From Marinobacter salinexigens (GTDB lineage Bacteria > Pseudomonadota > Gammaproteobacteria > Pseudomonadales > Oleiphilaceae), in the NCBI RefSeq assembly GCF_008370345.1, contig NZ_VTUU01000001.1:1-64000 (forward strand): 64,000 nt of DNA. The letters are read 5' to 3'. The notes beneath the pieces are model-generated. The model made no database searches. It saw nothing but the letters and a program-made list of their open reading frames with translations, and was not told the origin of the DNA. Made by a program: the position numbers and the translations under genes. Below are positions 8,422-16,495 of the stretch, piece after piece. Numbering within the stretch: position 1 is the stretch's first letter; every line of letters begins with the position of its first letter.

Positions 8422-9450
8422 TCAGCACGTCTGGCCCTGAACGGGTGGCGACAGGCTGGCGAGGCAAAGAACCGGGGTCTCCCCGGTAATGCGGGACCAG
8501 AGCACACTCAGTGTTTCGGGGGCCACGGCGGGCCGAGGCAATTGGCTGCTGATCACTGCTTCCAGCTGATCGCCGGAGTATCTCGCCAGTACGAAGGTAA
8601 ACGGGTGGGCACCGGGAAGCCCTAGCCGGATATCGGTTGCTGTGATCTGATCACCGACTTCAGAATAGGCAAGGAAGCCACGGGTAAACCATTCAAGCCG
8701 CTGAGCTTCCGGGAAACCGGCAACCATATTTGCCAGATCCGGACGACGTTCAAAGAACTCTGGAACAGGGCGGGTGCCGCCGTCGAGAAAACCGGTGACA
8801 ATTTCACTGCGCCGGGACTCAGTTATCGCCGTCACCCGCCAGAGTAGCGTATTGAATGGCATGGGCTGGACCAGTACGTCGGCTGTTGCCATGCCGGTAT
8901 CAGCCAGTACTGGTTGCACTCGGTCGGTGATGATCTGTTGTGCGACAACGGTCCATCCGAGGTAAAGACTGGATAGGGCAAGCCCTGCGGTGAGGGCGGT
9001 TTTCGCAGGCGGCCGGATAAGAAACGCCAGGCAGCCCACAATCAAGGGCAGGGTATACATCGGGTCGATGATAAAAATACTGTTGACTGCCACTGGAGAA
9101 CCAAAGGGCCAGAAAAGCTGGGTTCCGTAGGTAGTAAAGGCATCAAGCAGAGGGTGGGTAATGAGTACCAGAGCCGTCAGGGTGAGCCATCGTGGGAATG
9201 ATAGTTCGGGTTTCCATCGCCACCCTGCCCAGGCGAGCAGCAGGGCCAATGGGGCTAGCACCAACAGCGAGTGGCTGAAACCGCGATGGTAGGTGAAGTT
9301 TGCAATCGCCGAACCGTAATCAATCACAACGTCCAGATCGGGCAATGTCCCCAGGACGGCGCCGACCAGCAGCGCTGACCGACCCAGGGTACGGCCTGCG
9401 ACAGCACCTGCAAGGCTTGAGCCCAGAGCGACTTGCGTGATCGAATCCAT
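8422..9450 (-). CDS. membrane-bound metal-dependent hydrolase (YdjM/DUF457 family)
   Basis: This 342-aa integral membrane protein opens with MDSITQVALGSSLAGAV, typical of the YdjM-like metal-dependent hydrolase family. Conserved polar residues lie in or near the membrane: TLPDLDVV (35-42), HRGFSHS (55-61) and THPLLDAFTTYG (about 98-109), where His and Asp probably bind metal. Four to five hydrophobic segments fill the first half and a soluble domain of about 160 residues follows. E. coli YdjM is LexA-regulated; I see no LexA box here. The gene lies 6 nt after mltB and 2 nt before rsuA, suggesting co-transcription. Substrate unknown. Confidence 0.8.
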   Translation of the reverse strand: MDSITQVALGSSLAGAVAGRTLGRSALLVGAVLGTLPDLDVVIDYGSAIANFTYHRGFSHSLLVLAPLALLLAWAGWRWKPELSFPRWLTLTALVLITHPLLDAFTTYGTQLFWPFGSPVAVNSIFIIDPMYTLPLIVGCLAFLIRPPAKTALTAGLALSSLYLGWTVVAQQIITDRVQPVLADTGMATADVLVQPMPFNTLLWRVTAITESRRSEIVTGFLDGGTRPVPEFFERRPDLANMVAGFPEAQRLEWFTRGFLAYSEVGDQITATDIRLGLPGAHPFTFVLARYSGDQLEAVISSQLPRPAVAPETLSVLWSRITGETPVLCLASLSPPVQGQTC

Positions 9451-9456
9451 GTCTGG

Positions 9457-10722
9457 TTACCGCTCTGCCGAGATATCCAGTTTCCGGAGTACGGTATCGC
9501 CGGGATAGCCGTCCGCAACGAGACCCTCAGAGGCCTGGAATCGGCGAATGGCAGAGCGGGTGCCGGGCCCCATGATGCCGTCCGGCTTGCCGCTGTCGAA
9601 GCCCTTGTTGTTCAGGTGTTCCTGAAGCTCAAGGATGGACGCCCGGGACAGTGCTGGAAGGTCCTCCGGTGGCGGGTTCTGAAGTTTGCCAGCGCCCGCT
9701 ATGCGGTCTGCCAGGTGTCCGACGGCGATAGCGTAGAATTCCGAGCGGTTCCAGCCCATGATGACCCGAAAGTTGTGATAGGCGAGAAAGGCCGGGCCTT
9801 GATGACCGGAGGGTACCACCAGCGAGGCCTGAATGTCTTCCATCGGGAGGGCGCGACCGAAGGCATCTGTCATGCCCATATCCCGCCATTGACTGAGCGG
9901 CAGGCGCCGGCCATCCGCCAGGGAATAATCGAAATTATGTGGCAGTATGACTTCGCGGCCCCAGCGGTAGTCGCCGTCCCAGTCCATAGACTCCAGGAAG
10001 CGTCCGGCAGACATCATGGCATCCGGGATGCTGTTCCAGAGATCCCGCTTGCCATCGCCATCGGCATCCACCGCGTGTTTCAGGAATACGGTTGGCATGA
10101 ACTGTACGTGGCCCATGGCACCGGCCCAGGAGCCTTCCATCTGGTCAGCGGCAATCGCGCCTTCGTCAATAATGCGCAGAGCAGCGATTAACTGGGTGGT
10201 GAAGAAGCTGCTGCGTCGCGCATCGCAGGCCAGTGTTGATAGCGCGCTGGGCACCGACATTTTGCCGAAATAGCTCCCGAAGTTGGTTTCCAGCCCCCAG
10301 AACGCCACGAGATAAGGCCCCGGAACGCCAGTTTCGGCGGTAACTCGTTCCAGCAGGTCATGGTGTTCCGCGAGCATTTCCCGGCCTTTGCTGACCCGGG
10401 TGTCGTTAACCCGGCGGTTGAGGTAGTCGGCGAAGGTTGTGGTGAATTCGGGCTGGCGCCGGTCCAGTTCGATGACTCTGTCCAGGTGGCTGACATTCGC
10501 CATCACCTCACGAACGGTTTGGGCACTGACTCCCGCGGCGATGGCCTGGTCTTCAAGGCGTATCTTGCATTCGTCGAACGCTGCGGCCTGCACTTCTGTA
10601 TTGTTGGCTTCCTGCTCCTGTTGTGCCAGCACCGGCCAGGTTAATGTGGTCAGACAGCCAGCGAACGATACGCGAAGCAGAGTGCTCCGGTGGGGAAGAA
10701 TCCTTGCAAACATAGTCAGCAC
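9457..10722 (-). CDS. MltB-type lytic murein transglycosylase with peptidoglycan-binding domain
   Basis: This 421-aa envelope enzyme cleaves the glycan strands of peptidoglycan, leaving 1,6-anhydro-MurNAc ends. An N-terminal signal sequence of about 33 residues has no lipobox, so it is probably soluble. The catalytic Glu is in WGLETNFGSYFG (around 143-154). DADGDGKRDLW resembles the calcium EF-hand of E. coli Slt35/MltB. A C-terminal peptidoglycan_binding_1 domain (about 350-417, ILELQEHLNNKGFDSG) makes this the MltB_2/ARB_07466 style rather than E. coli MltB. The start is GTG 10722, with GAGG 6 nt upstream; ATG 10713 is an alternative. It heads a three-gene unit. Confidence 0.9.
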   Translation of the reverse strand: MLTMFARILPHRSTLLRVSFAGCLTTLTWPVLAQQEQEANNTEVQAAAFDECKIRLEDQAIAAGVSAQTVREVMANVSHLDRVIELDRRQPEFTTTFADYLNRRVNDTRVSKGREMLAEHHDLLERVTAETGVPGPYLVAFWGLETNFGSYFGKMSVPSALSTLACDARRSSFFTTQLIAALRIIDEGAIAADQMEGSWAGAMGHVQFMPTVFLKHAVDADGDGKRDLWNSIPDAMMSAGRFLESMDWDGDYRWGREVILPHNFDYSLADGRRLPLSQWRDMGMTDAFGRALPMEDIQASLVVPSGHQGPAFLAYHNFRVIMGWNRSEFYAIAVGHLADRIAGAGKLQNPPPEDLPALSRASILELQEHLNNKGFDSGKPDGIMGPGTRSAIRRFQASEGLVADGYPGDTVLRKLDISAER

Positions 10723-10913
10723 ACAGAACCTCGGTCAGGGTAAGGGTGTTGTAGAAACTCTGAAGCCCATGGTAGCGCGTTTCCACGCCTTGAAAACACT
10801 GATTCGGGCCAGCGGTTGTGACAATTGTTTAACGTCCGGGTTTCATGAATTTGCGTTGGGTGCGGTTATGTCGTCTTTTTGTTGCGCCGGGGTTCCCGGT
10901 CTGGGCCTTTGAT

Positions 10914-10921
10914 CTATAGTT
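10914..10921 (+). promoter_or_regulatory. candidate -10 element of the response regulator gene
   Basis: CTATAGTT lies 66 nt before the start codon of the response regulator. The same octamer precedes the Yip1 and PiT genes. No convincing -35 is visible, so this is a weak call. The rest of the 264-nt divergent gap holds nothing else I can identify. Confidence 0.3.
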
Positions 10922-10986
10922 GAACAATACAGAAAGTGCCGCTGTTGCTGGTATATATCGGGCACCGCTAACGGAAGGTTGGAATA

Positions 10987-11871
10987 ATGGCAATGTTGAA
11001 GGCTCTGGTGGTTGATGACGCCAGTTTTGTCCGGGATCTGGTCAAGCGAACGATACGTCAGCGCTTCCCTGTCATAGAGACCACTGATGCCCAGAATGGC
11101 AAACGTGCGCAGTCACTGATGTCGAGGAGTACCTTTGATCTTGTACTGTGCGACTGGGAAATGCCGGAAATGTCAGGGCTGGAGTTGCTGCAATGGATGC
11201 GGGAGCAGCCACAGTACAAAACCGTGCCGTTTATCATGATCACTAGCCGTGGCGATAAGGATCATGTGATAGAGGCGGTTCAGAAGGGGGTATCGGAATA
11301 CCTTGGCAAGCCATTCAGTCCGGAAGGGCTGAGTAAGAAAATCATCAAGGTAATGGGGCGGAGCCTGAAGGAGGCGATGGACCATAGTGGTAAGTCCATG
11401 GCAGGCCCCGCTGATGCGTTTAAAGAGTCTGCAGCGTTGCTGACCCAGAAGCGCGAAGCGCCCGCTCCTGCCAGGCCAAACCCCGAGCCGGCTGTTCTGG
11501 CGCCACAGCCCAACGCGAGCAGTGCTGAAAAGAAGCCCGGAACGGGCAAGTCCGCCATGAGTCTCGCATCGGTCAGGTTTGCCGACAGCGCATTGAAGTC
11601 GGTGGTCAAGGACATCAACCTGACGGAAGTGAAGGTCATCGCCAAGCGGGACCAGTCGTTCCCCGGTATCCTCGAGCAGGCAGTGGTGGATATCGATATG
11701 AGCGAGGGCCAGATGGCGCGACTGAATGGATACGTCCACCAGCTACAGGCGGTTGATAAGCGCCAGGACACGGATTTTGTCAGTGTTACCATCCGTTTTG
11801 TCGATGAAGACCCGAAAAAACTGGAAGACCTGTCCCGGTTTATTGCCCGTTTTCGTGCGGGTAAGCGCTAA
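10987..11871 (+). CDS. response regulator with CheY-like receiver and unassigned C-terminal domain
   Basis: Residues 1-125 are a CheY-type receiver: acidic pocket at Asp10-Asp11, phosphoacceptor Asp56 in LCDWEMP, MITS for the conserved Thr/Ser, and Lys in GKPFSPE. Residues 130-190 are a low-complexity Pro/Ala linker. Residues 195-294 form a separate small domain (SVRFADSALKSVVKDINL, then DFVSVTIRFVDEDPKKLE) that I cannot assign; it has neither a DNA-binding helix-turn-helix nor the PilZ RxxxR signature. No sensor kinase is adjacent, since phoR is already paired with phoB. It may act by protein contacts. The start ATG 10987 has GGAAGG upstream. A terminator overlaps its stop codon. Confidence 0.85.
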   Translation: MAMLKALVVDDASFVRDLVKRTIRQRFPVIETTDAQNGKRAQSLMSRSTFDLVLCDWEMPEMSGLELLQWMREQPQYKTVPFIMITSRGDKDHVIEAVQKGVSEYLGKPFSPEGLSKKIIKVMGRSLKEAMDHSGKSMAGPADAFKESAALLTQKREAPAPARPNPEPAVLAPQPNASSAEKKPGTGKSAMSLASVRFADSALKSVVKDINLTEVKVIAKRDQSFPGILEQAVVDIDMSEGQMARLNGYVHQLQAVDKRQDTDFVSVTIRFVDEDPKKLEDLSRFIARFRAGKR

Positions 11872-11895
11872 AAGCAGCTTTTACGCTTCTTTTTC
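11863..11895 (+). terminator. terminator overlapping both convergent stop codons
   Basis: AAGCGCTAAAAG (11863-11874) pairs with CTTTTACGCTT (11878-11888) with one bulged C, followed by CTTTTT. The stem contains the TAA of the response regulator and the TAA of phoR on the other strand. A T tract exists only for the plus strand. Confidence 0.55.
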
Positions 11896-13197
11896 CGGTA
11901 CCCGCTCTACCAGCCGCTCCCGGGGAAAGTGGCAGATGAACTCGCTGCCATCGCCGATCTCGCTGCGTATTTCGAGGTTGCCGTCGTGGTTGAGTAACAC
12001 ATGTTTGACGATCGCCAGGCCCAGCCCGGTACCACCGGTGTCTTTATGGCGGCTGGGATCGGCGCGGTAAAAGCGTTCGGTCAGTCTCGGGATATGAACC
12101 GGATCAATGCCAATACCCGTGTCCTTGACTGACAGGTGGGCGCCTTCCCGATTGGTGTTCCAGGTGACGGTTATGTGCCCGCCGGCTGGAGTGTATTTCA
12201 CCGCATTGAAAATCAGGTTGGAAAACGCACTCCGTAGCTGGCTTTCATCCCCTCTCAGCAATCGGTGGTCGGTGACGTCGACGGTAAACTCATGCTTCTG
12301 CTCGCCGCTAAGCGCCCGGGCGTCGTGACAGATCTGTTCGATCATGGTGTCGACTGCCGTCAGCGTGTCGTGGACGGTCTGCTCGCCGGTTTCAATCTTT
12401 GACAACAGGATTAGGTCGGTAATAAGGGCTTCCATCCGGGATGCCTGGCTCGACATGGTGTTGATGGCACGACGCCACTTCGGCGGCAGATCGTCGGCAT
12501 TGTCCACCAGAGTCTCCAGGTACCCGCTGATCACGGTCAGTGGTGTGCGCATCTCGTGGGATACGTTGCCCACGAAATCCCGTCGCATCTGTTCGAGCTG
12601 GTACAGTCGGGTTACATCTTTGGCGACGATCAGGCGGTCATCATCGCCGAACAGGCTGATCTGGATCTGCAGGTGAATATGGGGCTTGGACGGAGAATTG
12701 AGTTCCAGTGGTTCCCGGTAATCCCGGGAATCGAAATAGGCTTTAAAGGCCGGTGTCCGGATAAGGTTGTGGATATACTGGCCCTGGTCAGTATTCCGGC
12801 GGAAGCCGAGCAGGTACTCTGCCGAACCGTTCCACCACTCCATGGTGCCCTGGGAGTTGGTCATGATGACACCGTCCCGCATAGCGTTGGTGGATTCCTG
12901 CACCCGGTTGATCTGGGCTCTCAGGCGGTCCTGTGCCCGCAAGTGGTTCTGGTGAAGTTTGTTCAGGTTGTCGAAGATGTCTCCCCAGAGACCGACGCTC
13001 TGGGGGGCTTCCTCAGCAGCGCTGGGATTCGCCAGCCACTGATAGAGCCGGCGGGCCTGGATCAGTGTCCACCACAGGTAGATCACCAATCCGATTGCCA
13101 GCCCGTACAGGGGGTAGCCGAAGATCCAGCCTACCAGTGTTGTCCCAGCCAGCAGGCTGAGGATGATCCGAAGGTATCGCGACCAGTTGTGCTGCAT
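11881..13197 (-). CDS. phoR: phosphate regulon sensor histidine kinase PhoR
   Basis: The 438-aa protein has the PhoR layout. Two hydrophobic segments lie within residues 8-42, followed by a short charged linker (about 60-95) and a PAS domain (about 95-195, GVIMTNSQGTMEWWN). The HisKA motif is NVSHEMRTPLTVISGY, with phospho-acceptor His214. The HATPase domain has NLIFNAVKYTPAGG, DTGIGID and GGTGLGLAIVKH. In the family it senses phosphate supply through the Pst/PhoU complex and phosphorylates PhoB; no pst genes are in the window. It follows phoB by 52 nt on the same strand. The protein is complete. Confidence 0.95.
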   Translation of the reverse strand: MQHNWSRYLRIILSLLAGTTLVGWIFGYPLYGLAIGLVIYLWWTLIQARRLYQWLANPSAAEEAPQSVGLWGDIFDNLNKLHQNHLRAQDRLRAQINRVQESTNAMRDGVIMTNSQGTMEWWNGSAEYLLGFRRNTDQGQYIHNLIRTPAFKAYFDSRDYREPLELNSPSKPHIHLQIQISLFGDDDRLIVAKDVTRLYQLEQMRRDFVGNVSHEMRTPLTVISGYLETLVDNADDLPPKWRRAINTMSSQASRMEALITDLILLSKIETGEQTVHDTLTAVDTMIEQICHDARALSGEQKHEFTVDVTDHRLLRGDESQLRSAFSNLIFNAVKYTPAGGHITVTWNTNREGAHLSVKDTGIGIDPVHIPRLTERFYRADPSRHKDTGGTGLGLAIVKHVLLNHDGNLEIRSEIGDGSEFICHFPRERLVERVPEKEA

Positions 13198-13249
13198 CGA
13201 GCGCTGCCTTGTGTCTTCCGATGTTGCCGGGCCCGATAAAGCCCGGACC

Positions 13250-13942
13250 TTAAGCCGCTTTCGTGGAGAAGCGGTAGCCGGTACCCCTGACAGTCTGGAT
13301 CAGATGGTCATGGTCGTCGCCCAGCGCCTTGCGCAGTCGGCGAATGTGGACATCAACGGTACGCTCCTCTACGTACACGTTGCCTCCCCATACCTGATCC
13401 AGCAACTGGGAGCGTGTGTATACCCTTTCTTGGTGGGTCATGAAGAACTGGAGCAGCCGGTACTCGGTCGGGCCCATGTTCAAAGCGCCATCGGTGGTGG
13501 TGACCCGGTGACCGACGGGGTCAAGAGTCAGGCCATCTACTTCGATGGGGCTGTCAACGCCCGGAGGGGTGGCTCGGCGCAGCACCGCTTTCAGGCGGGC
13601 AACCAGTTCCCGTGGGCTGAACGGTTTGGTGATGTAATCGTCGGCACCAACCTCCAGGCCCTGGATCTTGTTGTCTTCCTCGACCTTGGCCGTGAGCATG
13701 ATAATGGGAATATCCGCGGTCGATTCTTCTTTCTTGAGGCGGCGAGCCAGTTCGACGCCGCTGGTTCCCGGCAGCATCCAGTCGAGGAGAATCAGATCCG
13801 GGTGTTTGTCGACAATCAGGGCATGGGCTTCCCGGGCGTCCTCTGCCTCGATGTAGTCGTAGTCCGCCATCTCGAGAGCGACGGCGATCATTTCCCGGAT
13901 GGGTGCCTCGTCATCGACGATCAGGACAGTTTTTCCAGACAT
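13250..13942 (-). CDS. phoB: phosphate regulon response regulator PhoB
   Basis: At 230 aa this is the usual PhoB length. The receiver domain has acidic residues at 10-12, phosphoacceptor Asp54 in LLDWMLP and Lys in [16 protein letters not shown]. The C-terminal winged helix (about 130-228) contains [11 protein letters not shown] and [15 protein letters not shown], the OmpR/PhoB recognition helix. When phosphorylated it activates genes for phosphate uptake and storage. A Pho box sits 57 nt upstream of its start, so it is probably autoregulated, as in other proteobacteria. phoR follows. The call is firm. Confidence 0.96.
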   Translation of the reverse strand: MSGKTVLIVDDEAPIREMIAVALEMADYDYIEAEDAREAHALIVDKHPDLILLDWMLPGTSGVELARRLKKEESTADIPIIMLTAKVEEDNKIQGLEVGADDYITKPFSPRELVARLKAVLRRATPPGVDSPIEVDGLTLDPVGHRVTTTDGALNMGPTEYRLLQFFMTHQERVYTRSQLLDQVWGGNVYVEERTVDVHIRRLRKALGDDHDHLIQTVRGTGYRFSTKAA

Positions 13943-13998
13943 AAGAGATAACCTGTGTCAGACCTAGAAATGTTGCTGCCTCATTACAACGTTCAAGT

Positions 13999-14016
13999 AT
14001 GACAAGTATATGACAG
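13999..14016 (-). promoter_or_regulatory. Pho box upstream of phoB
   Basis: Read on the minus strand the site is CTGTCATATACTTGTCAT: two 7-mers, CTGTCAT and TTGTCAT, separated by 4 nt, giving the 11-bp period of PhoB direct repeats (consensus CTGTCATA..CTGTCAT). It ends 57 nt before the phoB start and touches the 3' end of ubiA. This is the expected autoregulatory site of phoBR. Confidence 0.8.
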
Positions 14017-14018
14017 TA

Positions 14019-14915
14019 TCAGCGAATCATTAGGTCGATAAATAATCCGGCAAACACCGACAGGCCCGCCCAGTTGTTGTTCAGGAACGCTTTGAAGCAG
14101 CCTGCTCGCTCGCGATTGCGCGCCAGATACTGGTGATAGACAAACAGGGCGGCCATCCCGGCGAGGCCCAGATAGTAGAAAGCTCCGAGCCCGGAACGGA
14201 CCCCGACAATGATCAGGATAATCAGCACCAGAGTCTGGAGAACGCCAATGATGGCCTTGTCGGCATCGCCAAACAGAATCGCGGTGGACTTGATGCCGAC
14301 CTTGAGATCATCATCCCGGTCGACCATGGCGTAGAGGGTGTCGTAGGCCACGGTCCACAGTACATTGGCGGTAAATAGCAGCCAGGTGATCTGGCTCAGA
14401 TCATTGGACTCGGCTGCCCAGGCCATCGGGATCGCCCAGGAGAAAGCCGCTCCAAGGAAGAGTTGTGGCAGATGGGTGTAGCGCTTCATAAAGGGGTAGA
14501 TGAAGGCCAGCAAAGCGCCGCCAAAGGACAGGTAAAGGGTCAGGGTATTGGTGAACAGAACCACCATCAGGAACGACACCAGGCACAGGCCGAGGAACAA
14601 CGCAACCGCTTCCCAGGACTGAATCCTGCCGGCAGTCAGCGGGCGGTCCTGAGTCCGTTTGACGTGTTTGTCCCAGTCCCTGTCGGCGAAGTCGTTGATA
14701 GCGCAACCGGCGGCACGCATGAAAAAGACCCCGAGGGTAAAGATGATGATGTTATCCAGTCCGGGGCGGCCGTCGCCGGCCAGCCACAGCGCCCAGTAGG
14801 TGGGCCAGAGTAGCAACAGAGAACCGATAGGACGGTCAATTCTCAACAGTCTTGCATAGTCGGTGAGTCGACTCCGGAGGTTTTCAGGCATGGCGTTGAG
14901 CAGCATAGATGGCAT
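14019..14915 (-). CDS. ubiA: 4-hydroxybenzoate octaprenyltransferase
   Basis: This 298-aa inner-membrane enzyme attaches the polyprenyl chain to 4-hydroxybenzoate in ubiquinone synthesis. The two Asp-rich motifs that bind Mg-diphosphate are present: NDFADRDWD in the first half and DRDDDLKVG in the second. About eight hydrophobic segments and the N-terminal [20 protein letters not shown] are typical. The start ATG 14915 has only a weak ribosome site; ATG 14891 would give 290 aa, the E. coli length. It lies 71 nt after ubiC, which supplies its substrate, and both probably belong to one transcript with hpt. Confidence 0.95.
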   Translation of the reverse strand: MPSMLLNAMPENLRSRLTDYARLLRIDRPIGSLLLLWPTYWALWLAGDGRPGLDNIIIFTLGVFFMRAAGCAINDFADRDWDKHVKRTQDRPLTAGRIQSWEAVALFLGLCLVSFLMVVLFTNTLTLYLSFGGALLAFIYPFMKRYTHLPQLFLGAAFSWAIPMAWAAESNDLSQITWLLFTANVLWTVAYDTLYAMVDRDDDLKVGIKSTAILFGDADKAIIGVLQTLVLIILIIVGVRSGLGAFYYLGLAGMAALFVYHQYLARNRERAGCFKAFLNNNWAGLSVFAGLFIDLMIR

Positions 14916-14986
14916 CCGTCGGGTCTGCGAGTGGTCTGGCTGCGGAGATTATAGCCAGCTGAGACATTCCGGTTAAAGGATCGATA

Positions 14987-15568
14987 TCAACGGTAAAGTG
15001 CGGGTAACAGATATTCGCCCACCAGGAGCGATTTGTTGCCATTACTGAACAGCGAGCGCCGGGCAATTTCCGGTTGCCCTGTTACTTCGGTCGTGCACAG
15101 CCCGGTTTCGATCGGGCCCCGTTGCCAGCGTGGGCTGCTGAACAGGTAGGCACCCAGTGGGCGGTTGCCGAGTCGACGCAGACGTCGGCCTTCTCCCTCC
15201 AGGCACTTCAGGGGGATGATGGTGCGGGCCAGTACCCAGGGCTCACCATCGCCACACAGCCGGACTTCGCGGACCCAGGCATTCTGGCGCCAGGGAATGC
15301 CAAGATGGCGAGCTTCCTCCGGAGAGGGCTGGGCGAAGCCTTCGTGATGGATCTCGACGTGGAAGGAGTGCCGGCATTCGTGGCGAAGGGCCTGGGTAAA
15401 CGACCCTTCTACCTGGAGCCAGTAACGCGCCGGGCCATGAACATCATCGTTCCTGAGACCGGCAGCGGCGAGAGACTGATACCATTCAGTGCGGGGAATG
15501 TTCAGGCTTCGCGGATCTGCGCTGGGCTCAGGTACGTTGAGGTTGATGTCAGAGCCCCTTGACGGCAT
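14987..15568 (-). CDS. ubiC: chorismate pyruvate-lyase
   Basis: UbiC converts chorismate to 4-hydroxybenzoate and pyruvate, the first step of ubiquinone ring synthesis. The sequence shows the family segments RTEWYQSLAA-like near the start, AWVREVRLCGDGEPWVLART with the substrate Arg, PLGAYLFSS, and the C-terminal RRSLFSNGNKSLLVGEYLLP with the conserved Glu. The open frame runs further upstream inside hpt, but the family begins near ATG 15568, giving 193 aa. That start overlaps the 3' end of hpt by 20 nt and has no clear ribosome site, so coupling to hpt translation is likely. The exact start is uncertain. Confidence 0.87.
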   Translation of the reverse strand: MPSRGSDINLNVPEPSADPRSLNIPRTEWYQSLAAAGLRNDDVHGPARYWLQVEGSFTQALRHECRHSFHVEIHHEGFAQPSPEEARHLGIPWRQNAWVREVRLCGDGEPWVLARTIIPLKCLEGEGRRLRRLGNRPLGAYLFSSPRWQRGPIETGLCTTEVTGQPEIARRSLFSNGNKSLLVGEYLLPALYR

Positions 15569-16106
15569 AGATACCGGGGGCGTTCCGCCAGTAACCTTTG
15601 TAGTCCATACCGAAGCCGAAGAGGAAACGGTCTTCCACTTCCAGGCCGGTAAAGTCAGCTTTGAGCCCCGGCTTTGCCTTGCGGTCATGCTTCTTGTCAA
15701 CCAGCACGGCAGTCAGTACCTCTGTGGCACCATGGGCCTTGCAGTAATCTGCGATGGCGCACAGGGTGGTGCCTTCGTCCAGAATGTCATCAACAATCAG
15801 GACGGTGCGGCCGTTCATGTCGGCTTCCGGCTGAAGTTTCCATTCCAGAATGCCACCGGTAGTTTCCTGGCGGTAGCGGGTAGCATGCAGGTATTCGGCC
15901 TGTACCGGGAACTTCAGCTGAGTCAGCAGTTGGCCGGTAAGAATAAGACCTCCATTCATGACGCAGAACAGCAGGGGGTTACTGTCCCGGAGACGGCTCG
16001 TGATGTCGTCAGCCAGGTTGCTGATGGCGGCCTGTACCTGTTGTTCATTAACCAGGCAATCAGCTTCATCCATTACCTTGTTCATTTCGGCGACGGTATC
16101 GGTCAT
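15549..16106 (-). CDS. hpt: hypoxanthine-guanine phosphoribosyltransferase
   Basis: The 185-aa type I phosphoribosyltransferase salvages purine bases with PRPP. The PRPP loop is VLIVDDILDEGTTLCA, with the acidic pair of the family. Other family elements are CVMNGGLILTGQLL and LHATRYR, and a C-terminal DRFLFGFGMDYKGYWRN closes over the base. It is closest in style to the Pseudomonas hypoxanthine-guanine enzymes, but substrate choice is not certain from sequence. A TATAAT box on the minus strand at 16136-16141 lies 30 nt before the start. It heads a probable hpt-ubiC-ubiA transcript and is divergent from rubredoxin. Confidence 0.88.
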   Translation of the reverse strand: MTDTVAEMNKVMDEADCLVNEQQVQAAISNLADDITSRLRDSNPLLFCVMNGGLILTGQLLTQLKFPVQAEYLHATRYRQETTGGILEWKLQPEADMNGRTVLIVDDILDEGTTLCAIADYCKAHGATEVLTAVLVDKKHDRKAKPGLKADFTGLEVEDRFLFGFGMDYKGYWRNAPGIYAVKGL

Positions 16107-16135
16107 AACGGTCGGATCCTGTCGTAAAACGGGCG

Positions 16136-16141
16136 ATTATA
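16136..16141 (-). promoter_or_regulatory. candidate -10 box for the hpt-ubiC-ubiA unit
   Basis: On the minus strand the sequence is TATAAT, 30 nt before the hpt start codon. At 17 nt spacing the -35 would be TCCCTT, which is poor. The remaining divergent gap up to 16304 shows no further site that I can support. Confidence 0.4.
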
Positions 16142-16304
16142 CCGGAGAGGACGGCAGGAAGGGAGGGGCAGCCGGGAGCGAACGAGTTCGTATTTGTGGC
16201 TATTGGCAGGAATCCACCGGATGCTGCGTCGTCAGCGGCATTGGTCAATGGCCGGCTGATGGGTATCATGGCCTGACCTGATTGGGGTAACTGGGAGAGA
16301 ACCA

Positions 16305-16472
16305 ATGAAGAAATGGCAGTGCGTAGTATGTGGCCTGATCTATGACGAAGCGGAAGGTTGGCCGGAAGACGGTATTGAGCCGGGAACAAAGTGGGAAGAT
16401 GTGCCGGAAGACTGGGAGTGCCCGGATTGCGGCGTTGGCAAAGAAGATTTTGAAATGATCGAGATCGGCTGA
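16305..16472 (+). CDS. rubA: rubredoxin
   Basis: This 55-aa small iron protein carries electrons between the reductase encoded next and acceptors such as alkane hydroxylase or superoxide and oxygen detoxifying enzymes. The four iron-binding cysteines form the classic pair of CxxC motifs: Cys6/Cys9 in [12 protein letters not shown] and Cys39/Cys42 in [13 protein letters not shown]. Start ATG 16305 is preceded by GGGAGA at a good distance. It lies 23 nt before the reductase gene, a frequent pairing in Pseudomonas and other alkane users. No alkane hydroxylase gene is in the window. Confidence 0.95.
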   Translation: MKKWQCVVCGLIYDEAEGWPEDGIEPGTKWEDVPEDWECPDCGVGKEDFEMIEIG

Positions 16473-16495
16473 TTACAGATCCACGGAGCAAGGTT

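Noticed and set aside
8420..8467. Longer rsuA start (TTG 8467)
   Set aside because: The extra 16 residues overlap the upstream hydrolase gene and lie outside the S4 domain; ATG 8419 gives the family length.
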